NCBI GenBank assembly: GCA_000436915.1
Contig: HF994098.1
Span: forward strand, 1-16,989
Source of the DNA: Prevotella sp. CAG:1092
GTDB lineage: Bacteria; Bacteroidota; Bacteroidia; Bacteroidales; Bacteroidaceae
Length of the DNA: 16,989 nucleotides
Direction: 5' to 3'
The notes under the pieces were generated by a model that was not told the DNA's origin, did no database searches, and saw only the letters and a list, made by a program, of their open reading frames with translations. Below are positions 1 to 7,044 of this stretch, in pieces. The number at the start of each line of letters is the position of its first letter. The stretch's first letter is position 1. Both the position numbers and the translations under genes were made by a program.

Positions 1-31
1 TTTGTTATTCCACTCGTTTGCACTATCTTTG
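1..31 (+). promoter_or_regulatory. Bacteroidetes-type promoter for the acetyltransferase gene
   Basis: A TTTG at 1-4 is followed after 19 bp by TATCTTTG at 24-31. This matches the Bacteroidetes primary sigma consensus (TTTG, 19-21 bp, TAnnTTTG). It lies about 70 bp upstream of the first gene and probably drives the three-gene unit up to the hairpin at 2219-2258. The -33 element sits at the very edge of the window. A second copy of TTTGTTATT occurs at 73-81 without a matching -7 element. Confidence 0.6.
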
Positions 32-100
32 CAGATAATTAAAGTTTCAGTTCGACATATTGTTGAGTGCAGTTTGTTATTATAAAACCTAAATTAGAAA

Positions 101-670
101 ATGACTATTACACAAGCAGAAAAGATGCATGCTGTAGCTATTGCAAAATTGATAATGCAAGCTATGAACTACGATTGTTGCCAGTATTTCGCAGGACCAG
201 AGCATACTCTTCAAGACTTTGAGGATATGATGATTCGTCTTGTTGAGGCTGACAATAGCCAATATAGCTATCGCAATTCTATTGTAGCTTTGGCTGACGA
301 TGGCAATGTGGCAGGCGTATGCGTAAGTTATGATGGCAAAGACCTTCGCTACCTCCGTAAGGCTTTTGTTGCAGCGGCTCTCGAAGCTTTTGGTAGAGAC
401 TTTTCTGATATCGACGACGAGACACAGGCTGGCGAACTATATCTTGATAGTATAGCTGTTGACGAACGCTATCGTCGTCAGGGTATTGCAAAGAAATTGC
501 TGAGTGCAACAATAGAAAAGGCAGGCAGATTGAATATCCCTGCAGTGGGACTACTTGTAGACAAAGGCAATCCTGACGCCGAGCGACTATATACAGCTTG
601 CGGATTTGAATATGTCAACGACTCTGCGTGGGGCGGTCATCCTATGCGTCATTTGCAGGTGAAAGCCTAA
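101..670 (+). CDS. GNAT-family N-acetyltransferase
   Basis: This is a 189-aa cytoplasmic protein predicted to transfer an acetyl group from acetyl-CoA to an amine; the substrate cannot be read from the sequence. The acetyl-CoA pyrophosphate loop is clear: strand LYLDSIAV (residues 113-120), then RRQGIAKKLL (125-134), which fits the Q/R-x-x-G-x-G/A signature. Motif B follows with NPDAERLYTACGFEYV (157-172). Length is slightly above the GNAT norm because of an N-terminal extension with an acidic helix near residues 100-110. The start at 101 follows an A-rich leader and is the first ATG in frame after the promoter at 1-31. The AraC-type regulator begins 45 bp downstream on the same strand with no terminator between, so co-transcription is likely. 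The family call is firm, and the specific function is unknown. Confidence 0.9.
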   Translation: MTITQAEKMHAVAIAKLIMQAMNYDCCQYFAGPEHTLQDFEDMMIRLVEADNSQYSYRNSIVALADDGNVAGVCVSYDGKDLRYLRKAFVAAALEAFGRDFSDIDDETQAGELYLDSIAVDERYRRQGIAKKLLSATIEKAGRLNIPAVGLLVDKGNPDAERLYTACGFEYVNDSAWGGHPMRHLQVKA

Positions 671-715
671 CCATCATTCTAAATTTATAGACACAACATT
701 CAAACGCTCATTACT

Positions 716-1585
716 ATGCAGATAAGTAAATATTTGGTTGTTAACCCTCGAGACGTTCAATGGGGTCTTACCGTTAGCACCGTAGGATATGAAGAGATAG
801 GAGTTGCCGATACTTATCCAACTCGTGGACATGCTGATGGCTACTATTTCGATATTGACAAAGGCCGCGTTCTTAATGAATACCAGTTGCTATATATAAC
901 CGAAGGTGAGGGTATCTTTAATTCTGCTCATGCCAAGGATATACCATTAAAGGCTGGCAACCTCTTCTTGCTGTTCCCTGGTGAGTGGCATACCTATCAT
1001 CCTACGGGTAAGAATGGATGGAAGAGCTATTGGATAGGCTTTAAGGGTAAGAATGTCGACGACCGTGTGAAGGCAGGCTTCTTGTCGGTATATAAGCCAA
1101 TATACCATGTAGGTTTTAGTGCCGACATCATCCGTTTGTATGAAGAAGCATATAAGCGAGCACAAGAAGAGGCTCCATATTCGCAGCAGATATTGGCAGG
1201 TATCGTGAACCATCTCGTTGGTTTGATGTATGCTCTTGAGCGTAGTATGGAACTTTCTAAAGACCATACTCGTGTAGACATGATAAACCTTGCCCGTTTA
1301 AGAATACGTGAATCGTTGGAGGTTGATCTTACCATACAGCAGGTGGCAGAAGAGTTGGGAGTTAGCTATAGCAACTTCCGTAAGCTGTTTAAGGAGTTTA
1401 CAGGTATCTCTCCAGCCCTATATCAGCAAGACCTCCGCTTGCAGCGTGCCAAAGAACTACTTGCTACTACCACCCTTAGCATCAAGGAAATAGCTTATCG
1501 CTTACGCTTCGATTCGCCAGATTACTTCTCGTCGAAGTTTAAAATTAAGACGGGTAAGAAGCCAAGCGAATTTAGAAACATGTAG
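716..1585 (+). CDS. AraC/XylS-family transcriptional regulator
   Basis: This is a 289-aa DNA-binding regulator with the usual two-part AraC layout. Residues about 52-110 form a cupin-like sensor domain (EYQLLYITEGEG, then LKAGNLFLLFPGEWHTYHP), the type that binds a sugar or other small ligand. Residues about 195-289 carry the two helix-turn-helix units: TIQQVAEELGVSYSNFRKLF (206-225), and SIKEIAYRLRF followed by SPDYFSSKFKIKTGKKPSEFR (255-287), the family's most conserved stretch. Length is typical. No neighbouring sugar-utilisation operon reveals the ligand; the flanking genes encode an acetyltransferase and a small membrane protein. It may regulate this three-gene unit or a distant locus. 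The family call is secure. Confidence 0.95.
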   Translation: MQISKYLVVNPRDVQWGLTVSTVGYEEIGVADTYPTRGHADGYYFDIDKGRVLNEYQLLYITEGEGIFNSAHAKDIPLKAGNLFLLFPGEWHTYHPTGKNGWKSYWIGFKGKNVDDRVKAGFLSVYKPIYHVGFSADIIRLYEEAYKRAQEEAPYSQQILAGIVNHLVGLMYALERSMELSKDHTRVDMINLARLRIRESLEVDLTIQQVAEELGVSYSNFRKLFKEFTGISPALYQQDLRLQRAKELLATTTLSIKEIAYRLRFDSPDYFSSKFKIKTGKKPSEFRNM

Positions 1586-1648
1586 GCATAGCAACCAGAC
1601 AACAACTACTAATTATATATTTAACACAAAAACACAAAGAGTTATATT

Positions 1649-2194
1649 ATGGAGAATATTAGAACAAAGAAATCGGTAACAACATTGTTGTTTGATTGCT
1701 TGATGTTGACAATTGCGTGGGCATCATTCTTCTTTGAAGAAACTGCAGGCATGTGGGGAAAAGTGATTTATGCTGCCTGTTTCATCTTTGCATTAATAGA
1801 TGTAACACTCTGGACTACAGGTAATAAGCAAGTAAAGGTGATAACCTCTAAGGAGGTAGGTCTTTGCGTGGTGCAAGCCTTGCTTGTTGTTGCGTTAGCT
1901 GTGTATGGTATAGTTGAAGCGGTGGCTGTAATTAGCAATCCTGCTGCAATAGTGTTTGTTGCAATGGCTGTTGGGGTGATAATATTTGCAGGTTTCATAG
2001 GAGTGAAAGCCTTGAAGAAGCAACCAAGTTTTTATCATGAGTTTCGCTTTGGTGCATCCTTCGATGTTGTGTTAGCTTTGTTCTTGATATATGATTTCGT
2101 AAACAAAGGTATTGACGAAGAGCTTACCTTATTTATATTATCTATAGCCTTGCTTGCTGTAGACTTATCTCGCTCTCTGATACGTCAGAAATAG
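1649..2194 (+). CDS. Hypothetical inner-membrane protein with about six helices
   Basis: The product is 181 aa and very hydrophobic. Probable membrane segments lie near residues 13-30, 36-54, 68-92, 96-118, 132-150 and 158-175, separated by short loops. The termini are basic (RTKK near the N-terminus, SRSLIRQK at the C-terminus), which fits both ends being cytoplasmic. I recognise no catalytic or transport motif and cannot place it in a named family. It begins 63 bp after the AraC-type gene, with no visible promoter between, and is followed 24 bp after its stop by a hairpin at 2219-2258, so it is probably the last gene of the acetyltransferase-regulator unit. The start at 1649 follows an A-rich leader. 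Confidence 0.75.
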   Translation: MENIRTKKSVTTLLFDCLMLTIAWASFFFEETAGMWGKVIYAACFIFALIDVTLWTTGNKQVKVITSKEVGLCVVQALLVVALAVYGIVEAVAVISNPAAIVFVAMAVGVIIFAGFIGVKALKKQPSFYHEFRFGASFDVVLALFLIYDFVNKGIDEELTLFILSIALLAVDLSRSLIRQK

Positions 2195-2218
2195 CTTGTT
2201 ATATATACCTTATTATAT

Positions 2219-2265
2219 ATGGCGACCATCCTCTTTATTCTATGAGGGTGGTCGCCATTATTGTT
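2219..2265 (+). terminator. Hairpin terminator after the membrane-protein gene
   Basis: Positions 2219-2233 pair with 2244-2258 as a 15-bp stem containing one G-T wobble, with a 10-nt loop. The following bases (attattgttttta) are T-rich but not a clean tract. It lies 24 bp after the stop codon at 2194 and separates the regulator unit from the porin operon. Confidence 0.75.
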
Positions 2266-2276
2266 TTTATATCCTT

Positions 2277-2350
2277 GTTTAGGTTCCCCTTATGTAGGTA
2301 TGCTTGGTATACTGTTAAGATAGCTATACCTACATAAGGGGAGTCTAAGC
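2277..2350. repeat. Long foldback inverted repeat of unknown role
   Basis: Positions 2286-2301 (CCCCTTATGTAGGTAT) and 2326-2341 are perfect 16-bp reverse complements. Pairing extends outward to 2277-2301 with 2326-2350, a 25-bp stem with three G-T wobbles and a 24-nt loop containing GTATAC. It sits after the terminator at 2219-2265 and before the promoter at 2373-2404, so it should not be part of the porin leader. No T-tract follows it. It could be a second terminator, a protein-binding site, or a small dispersed palindromic element. Confidence 0.8.
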
Positions 2351-2372
2351 CTTTGATTACCAATATTTAGGT

Positions 2373-2404
2373 ATTGCGAAGCTTGCGGAATAACCATAAT
2401 TTTG
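2373..2404 (+). promoter_or_regulatory. Promoter of the porin-imelysin operon
   Basis: ATTG at 2373-2376 and TAATTTTG at 2397-2404 are separated by 20 bp, matching the Bacteroidetes -33/-7 pattern with one change in the -33 element. The predicted start point lies about 20 nt upstream of the porin ATG, giving a short A-rich leader. The -7 element is also the left arm of a 9-bp inverted repeat (2397-2405 with 2425-2433), which could be an operator. Confidence 0.6.
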
Positions 2405-2432
2405 CACACAAAAATAAAAATTTAGCAAAATT

Positions 2433-3695
2433 ATGAAAACAAGAAGTAAGGTTTTGATGTTTGCTGCAGCCGCTATGACAATGCTGCCAAATATAGCTTC
2501 TGCCCAATTGCATGTGGGAGGATATGGTGAAGCGGCATATAGTAGAAATTTCTATAGCGACCATGTGAGCCGTTATAGTTTGGCTGATGAGCACAAGGAT
2601 GATCCAAGTCATGGTCGTTTTGATATTCCTCATGCTGTTGTATACCTAAGCTACGACTTCGGCAAAGGTTGGTCGATGGGCTCTGAGATAGAGTTTGAGC
2701 ATGGTGGAGTAGGTATGGCATACGAGAAAGAAGACGAAGAAGGAGGTGAATGGGAGCAGGAAGTAGAGAAAGGTGGAGAAGTAGAGCTCGAGCAGTTCTG
2801 GATTCAGAAGTCTTTCGCTAAATGGGCTAACATCAAGGCTGGACATATTGTGGTTCCTGTAGGTTTGAACAATGCCCACCATGAACCATTAAACTTCTTT
2901 ACAGTATATCGTCCAGAGGGGGAGAATACCATTATGCCAAGCACGTGGCATCAGACGGGTGTAAGTTTTTGGGGACGTACAAAGAACTGGCGCTATGAGT
3001 TGCAGTTCCTTGCAGGTCTCAATTCAGACAACTTCACAAACACAGGTTGGATAAACAAAGGCCCTGGTACTCCTACCGAAGGCGAAATAGCAACAAAATA
3101 TGGTACAGCCCTTCGCCTTGACAACTATAGCATAAAAGGATTGCGCATTGGTTTGAGTGGATATTATGGTCATGCCATTGGTAACTCATATCCAAACAAT
3201 AAGAATGGTGCTGAGGCAAAGTATAAAGGAGTTGTAGCCATTGGTGCTGTCGACTTCACCTATAATGACCACAACTGGATAGTTCGTGGACAAGCCGACT
3301 ATGGATATTTGAGCGATGCACAGCAGTTGAAGTATTTCACCAACCGCTTGAATGGTCTTTCTCCATTCCATCATTCAGCTTTCGTTAGCAAGAATGCCTT
3401 TGCTTATGGTATTGAAGCCGGCTACAATGTGTTCTCGCAGATAGAGAAGCTACGCAAGGAAGAGCAGAAACTCTATGTCTTTGGTCGCTATGAGCACTAT
3501 AATCCATATGCTTCTAAGACCAAGAATACATCTTACGACTATACCAATGTTAAGCGCATGGCAGTTGGTATCAACTATTTCCCAGTTAAGCAGGTGGCTA
3601 TCAAGGCAGAGTATTCGCACCGATTCTTGAAGAGCCAGTACAACAACGAGCCTGCAATAAATATTGGTGTTGCCTACGAAGGCTGGTTCTTATAA
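2433..3695 (+). CDS. Outer-membrane porin, OprP/OprO-like
   Basis: This is a 420-aa beta-barrel protein predicted to form a channel across the outer membrane. A signal peptide ends near IASA-QLHV (cleavage after residue 24). The following sequence alternates polar and aromatic residues in strand-like blocks. Family landmarks are SEIEFEHGG (84-92), VELEQFWIQKSF (117-128), AGHIVVPVGLNNAHHEP (136-152) and the IMPSTWHQTGVSFWG segment (167-181). This arrangement is common in Bacteroidetes members of the phosphate-selective porin superfamily, though substrate is not fixed by it. An acidic stretch at residues 98-120, with about a dozen Asp/Glu, interrupts the usual short loop. The C-terminus is hydrophobic and aromatic (GVAYEGWFL), as expected for barrel insertion. 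It is the first gene of a unit with an imelysin lipoprotein 62 bp downstream, which suggests metal or metal-chelate passage. The solute is not known. Confidence 0.88.
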   Translation: MKTRSKVLMFAAAAMTMLPNIASAQLHVGGYGEAAYSRNFYSDHVSRYSLADEHKDDPSHGRFDIPHAVVYLSYDFGKGWSMGSEIEFEHGGVGMAYEKEDEEGGEWEQEVEKGGEVELEQFWIQKSFAKWANIKAGHIVVPVGLNNAHHEPLNFFTVYRPEGENTIMPSTWHQTGVSFWGRTKNWRYELQFLAGLNSDNFTNTGWINKGPGTPTEGEIATKYGTALRLDNYSIKGLRIGLSGYYGHAIGNSYPNNKNGAEAKYKGVVAIGAVDFTYNDHNWIVRGQADYGYLSDAQQLKYFTNRLNGLSPFHHSAFVSKNAFAYGIEAGYNVFSQIEKLRKEEQKLYVFGRYEHYNPYASKTKNTSYDYTNVKRMAVGINYFPVKQVAIKAEYSHRFLKSQYNNEPAINIGVAYEGWFL

Positions 3696-3757
3696 GCAAA
3701 GGATAGTTCTTAGCGAAAGATAAAACATAAGTAAACAATTTATAAACACAAAAAAGG

Positions 3758-5011
3758 ATGAAAAAGATTTTTAAGAGTGCCGTGATGCTCATGGCAGTAT
3801 TGGCGTTGCCATTAGGTTTTGCTTCTTGTGATAGCGATGACGATCCAGACGATGGCACAAAGTTCACTAACAAAGCTTATGGTCAGGATGCTATGGATGC
3901 ATGCGATGAACTTTGTAATGCTCTTCGTGATGCATACAAGGAGGTTAACGACGCTAATCTTACCGATGAGCAGGAAGCTTACTTGAAGAATGTTTTTGCT
4001 AATGCTGTTGACAACACCATTCAGCCTACATATAAGAATTTGGCTGATGCCGTAGAGCGTCTTCACAAAGCACTCCCTACAAGTGTAAATACAAGCAACC
4101 TCACACAGCAGAATATTAATGATGCTTGTACTGCATTCAAGGATGCACGTGCATTGTGGGAGAAGAGCGAGGCTTTCCTTGGTGGTGCAGCTTCAGACTT
4201 TGAGATTGACCCACATATCGACTCATGGCCATTGAACCGTAACCTCCTTCACTCATATTTCGCAACAGGCAAATTTAGCGATGAAGCAATTGAGGATGCT
4301 TCTATCCTTGGTTTCCACGCTCTTGAGTTTATCTTGTTCCGCAATGGTCAGCCACGTAAGGTTGCTGAATTCCAGGGCTACGACACATACAAAGGTTTCA
4401 CCGATGTTAAGGGCTCAGAGGAGTTGAAGTATGCAGAGGTTGTTATCGAAGACTTGGTAAACCACGTATACGAGCTTGAAGTAGCATGGTCAGAGAATCC
4501 TAACGATAAGCGTCTTGCTGCTGTTAAGGCTGCAGGTCTTGGATATCAGACCGAGAAGGGCGTTTCATATGCTGCAAACCTTAAGAACGCTGGAAACAAG
4601 CAGATTAGTAAGTTCGCTACTTTGAAGGTTGCTCTCCAGCAACTCATCTCTTTGGAAGAAGGTTCAGCATGGGGTATCTCTAATGAGGTCGGTACTGCAA
4701 AGATTGCTAACCCATTCCAGGCTGGTGACATCAGCTATGTTGAGTCTCCATATAGCTACAACTCTATTACCGACTTCCAGAACAACATCCGTTCTATCGA
4801 GAACCTATGGTATGGTGGCACAAATGGTACAAGTTCTAACGCTCAGTACAGTCTCCACAAGTTCTTCAAGGATAATGCAACAGCTAAGGGTCAGCGTGTA
4901 GAAGCAGCTATTCAGAATGCTATCAGCAAGATTGGTGCTATGCCTTACCCATTCGTTAAGTATGTGAGCACCGTTTGGAACTTGAAGTTTGACGAGGTTA
5001 ACCCAGAGTAA
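3758..5011 (+). CDS. Imelysin-family lipoprotein (peptidase M75-like)
   Basis: This is a 417-aa lipoprotein predicted to be anchored in the envelope. The signal peptide ends in a lipobox (LGFASC, Cys24), followed by an acidic linker (DSDDDPDD). The imelysin hallmark GxHxxE is present as GFHALE (residues 185-190), preceded by the conserved IDSWPLNRNLLHSYF region (154-168). The remainder is largely helical, fitting the two-bundle imelysin fold. Despite the M75 label, most family members are thought to be non-proteolytic and are linked to iron uptake (the EfeO/IrpA group). Three residues after the anchor Cys are acidic; in Bacteroidetes acidic residues just after the Cys can favour surface export, so a surface location is possible but not certain. 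It lies between the porin and the di-heme cytochrome genes, a context that supports metal handling. Length is typical for the family. Confidence 0.92.
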   Translation: MKKIFKSAVMLMAVLALPLGFASCDSDDDPDDGTKFTNKAYGQDAMDACDELCNALRDAYKEVNDANLTDEQEAYLKNVFANAVDNTIQPTYKNLADAVERLHKALPTSVNTSNLTQQNINDACTAFKDARALWEKSEAFLGGAASDFEIDPHIDSWPLNRNLLHSYFATGKFSDEAIEDASILGFHALEFILFRNGQPRKVAEFQGYDTYKGFTDVKGSEELKYAEVVIEDLVNHVYELEVAWSENPNDKRLAAVKAAGLGYQTEKGVSYAANLKNAGNKQISKFATLKVALQQLISLEEGSAWGISNEVGTAKIANPFQAGDISYVESPYSYNSITDFQNNIRSIENLWYGGTNGTSSNAQYSLHKFFKDNATAKGQRVEAAIQNAISKIGAMPYPFVKYVSTVWNLKFDEVNPE

Positions 5012-5045
5012 TTTTTATTAGCTTAGTATATATATTATTTATTGT

Positions 5046-5078
5046 GCATCTCGCCGATACCTAAAATTGGCGAGATGC
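5046..5078 (+). terminator. Intercistronic stem-loop between the imelysin and di-heme genes
   Basis: GCATCTCGCC (5046-5055) and GGCGAGATGC (5069-5078) are perfect 10-bp complements around a 13-nt loop. No T-tract follows (tattatgcat). It may be a weak terminator that allows partial read-through, or an mRNA-stabilising 3' end. No promoter matching the TAnnTTTG form was found between it and the di-heme gene, so that gene probably depends on read-through. Confidence 0.6.
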
Positions 5079-5118
5079 TATTATGCATAAAATAAACAAC
5101 TTTAAAAAACGGTATATT

Positions 5119-6885
5119 ATGAATTATCTAAGGATTAGTAAAATGTTGATGGCAGGACTCATAGCGTTGCCTATGGTGTCTTGTTCTGACAACGATGCGC
5201 CAGTTAACGATAAGCTTAACGGCAATTCGCAGTTTGGTAAAGCCAACGAAGTGTTTGCTGCTTCGGAATGGTATCCAGGTGGTCAACTTGGTACTGACGA
5301 AGGTATGAGCTATTCGGCAGAAACCCCAGCTACCACAAACCAAGGTTTGTCAACCAGCTTTAATAAGGGTGAAGACTTCTTTGAGCATATCTATACTATT
5401 GCTGATGCTCCTCGTAAGGGACTTGGTCCTGCATGGGTGCGCACAAGTTGTATACATTGCCACCCTGGCTATGGTCATGGCAAGGTGCAGAATCAGTATC
5501 TTGGCGACAAGTTTGGCAATGGCTATCTGCTCGTAGTATATCACCCAACACCAGGTTCTGCTGTTGATGCCGAAGGCAATACATACGAATATAAGGCTAA
5601 TGATTATATCAAAGAAGTTACAGGTATGCCACAGACCAAGGCTATGGCTCCATTCTCAGCACCTATCGACGAGAAGCAGATGAATATCGACTGGATACCT
5701 GTATCATCAATGCCAAGTGGATTGGCTATGAAGTTCCCTAAGGATGGCGAGGAGTTTAAACTGCAATATCCTGAGGTCACAATCCCTCAGTCAGCCTTCA
5801 ACACTTATCCAAAGCCTACCAACTATGAGGTACGCCTTGAGTCAACAATCGGTATCTATGGTACTGGTCTTCTTGATGCTATCGACGAGGAAGATATGAA
5901 GAAGGTATATCAGCAGGAAGCTAAATACGCAGAACTCAACCCTGGTATGTGGGATAAGGAGAAGAACGATTGGGCATCATCAGCATGGTATACATTGGCT
6001 GACGGACAAAAGAAAGTTAAGAAGTTTACTTATGCTATGACCCGTGCCTCATTGCAGGATGGTCCTGGTGCTAACGCAATTTGGAATATCACTAACGTTA
6101 CTCGTTCAGATCGTCATTATCTCTATACCACAGCTCAATGGGCTAAGTATCAGTCAGAACAACCTAAGGTGATAGAAGAAATCAAGAAGAGCGGCAAGAG
6201 CGAAACTTCAGTATTGCATCCTTACTATGCTGATGGTACCGATGAGGGTATCAAGAAAAGAGTGTACGAGCTCTTGAGCTGCAACACCGCAAAGAAGAAA
6301 AATATCTTTGAGGAATATCTCTTGAATGGTGCTCCATATAATGGTGAAGAAGAGATGAGCAACAAAGACTACTACGACTTCATGGTATGGCATCGTGGTC
6401 TTGCTGTTCCTGCAGCCCGCAACCTTGACGATGCTCAGGTGCAGGAGGGTAAGAAGCTCTTCACAAAATGGAACTGTGCTACTTGCCATAAACCATCTTG
6501 GACAACAGGCGAAGACAACTATTGGGTAGACAATGCCATCAAGGATTATGCTAAGAGTATAGGCAAGAATCCTAACGAGATGTTGCCTAAATATCCTAAG
6601 CAGACTATTTATCCTTACACCGACTTGGTTCAGCACCGCTTGTTTATGGAAAATGACATACGTACAGGCTGGTGTCGTACCACACCATTGTGGGGACGTG
6701 GATTGTCAAACTTGCTCACAGGTAGAGACGACCGTTTGCACGACTGCCGTGCACGCAACGTAGTTGAGGCTATCATGTGGCATTGCTACGACAAGCGCAG
6801 TGATGCTTACGACGCAGCACTCAACTTCTACAATGCTACCAAGGAGCAGCGCGATGCAGTAGTTGCATTCATCAATGCTATATAA
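5119..6885 (+). CDS. Di-heme c-type cytochrome lipoprotein, DHOR/DUF1111 family
   Basis: This 588-aa protein is predicted to bind two c-type hemes in the envelope. I start it at ATG 5119: this gives a normal lipoprotein signal (MNYLRISKMLMAGLIALPMVSC, lipobox PMVSC, Cys22), whereas the in-frame ATG at 5083 lies five bases after a hairpin and would put 12 charged residues ahead of the signal. Heme motifs are CIHCH (111-115), preceded by GLGPAWVRTS, and CATCH (453-457). The C-terminal part, GWCRTTPLWGRGLSNL and LHDCRARNVVEAIMWH (near 517-555), matches the DHOR family, formerly called thiol oxidoreductase or putative peroxidase. The catalytic substrate of these proteins is not settled. A long region between the hemes makes it larger than many relatives. 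Extra cysteines occur near heme 2 (C519, C543, C556). Imelysin and DHOR genes are frequent neighbours, which points to a shared, probably metal-related, job. Confidence 0.92.
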   Translation: MNYLRISKMLMAGLIALPMVSCSDNDAPVNDKLNGNSQFGKANEVFAASEWYPGGQLGTDEGMSYSAETPATTNQGLSTSFNKGEDFFEHIYTIADAPRKGLGPAWVRTSCIHCHPGYGHGKVQNQYLGDKFGNGYLLVVYHPTPGSAVDAEGNTYEYKANDYIKEVTGMPQTKAMAPFSAPIDEKQMNIDWIPVSSMPSGLAMKFPKDGEEFKLQYPEVTIPQSAFNTYPKPTNYEVRLESTIGIYGTGLLDAIDEEDMKKVYQQEAKYAELNPGMWDKEKNDWASSAWYTLADGQKKVKKFTYAMTRASLQDGPGANAIWNITNVTRSDRHYLYTTAQWAKYQSEQPKVIEEIKKSGKSETSVLHPYYADGTDEGIKKRVYELLSCNTAKKKNIFEEYLLNGAPYNGEEEMSNKDYYDFMVWHRGLAVPAARNLDDAQVQEGKKLFTKWNCATCHKPSWTTGEDNYWVDNAIKDYAKSIGKNPNEMLPKYPKQTIYPYTDLVQHRLFMENDIRTGWCRTTPLWGRGLSNLLTGRDDRLHDCRARNVVEAIMWHCYDKRSDAYDAALNFYNATKEQRDAVVAFINAI

Positions 6886-6909
6886 TCTGTATAAAATTGT
6901 ATAAACAAG

Positions 6910-6944
6910 AACAGCCAAGCTCTTAGCAACTTGGCTGTTTTTTT
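6910..6944 (+). terminator. Rho-independent terminator after the di-heme gene
   Basis: A 10-bp perfect stem (6910-6919 with 6930-6939, core AACAGCCAAG) with a 10-nt loop runs into seven consecutive T residues (6938-6944). It lies 24 bp after the stop codon and is the clearest intrinsic terminator in the window. It ends the porin-imelysin-di-heme unit. Confidence 0.9.
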
Positions 6945-6976
6945 GCTTATCATAGTTATATGTCGAAATAAACTTC

Positions 6977-7022
6977 TATCTTTGCAACGTCAAATATAGA
7001 ATCTATATTTTTTGAATCTTTG
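6977..7022 (+). promoter_or_regulatory. Promoter region and 19-bp palindrome upstream of ccsBA
   Basis: TATCTTTG at 6977-6984 fits the Bacteroidetes -7 element, but I see no good TTTG at the expected -33 spacing. A second, weaker -7-like match (AATCTTTG) is at 7015-7022; the two share the direct repeat ATCTTTGCAA. Between them, 6992-7010 is a perfect palindrome, AAATATAGA-A-TCTATATTT, with 9-bp arms around one base. Its size and position just downstream of the first -7 element suggest an operator. The binding protein is unknown. Confidence 0.5.
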
Positions 7023-7044
7023 CAAATAGCAAACGCAAACAAAT

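Noticed and set aside
73..81. Second copy of TTTGTTATT as an alternative -33 element
   Set aside because: No TAnnTTTG follows at 19-21 bp; that position falls on the start of the coding region.
5083..5118. Upstream in-frame ATG for the di-heme gene
   Set aside because: It starts five bases after a 10-bp stem and would put a charged 12-residue stretch before an otherwise normal lipoprotein signal, so 5119 is preferred.
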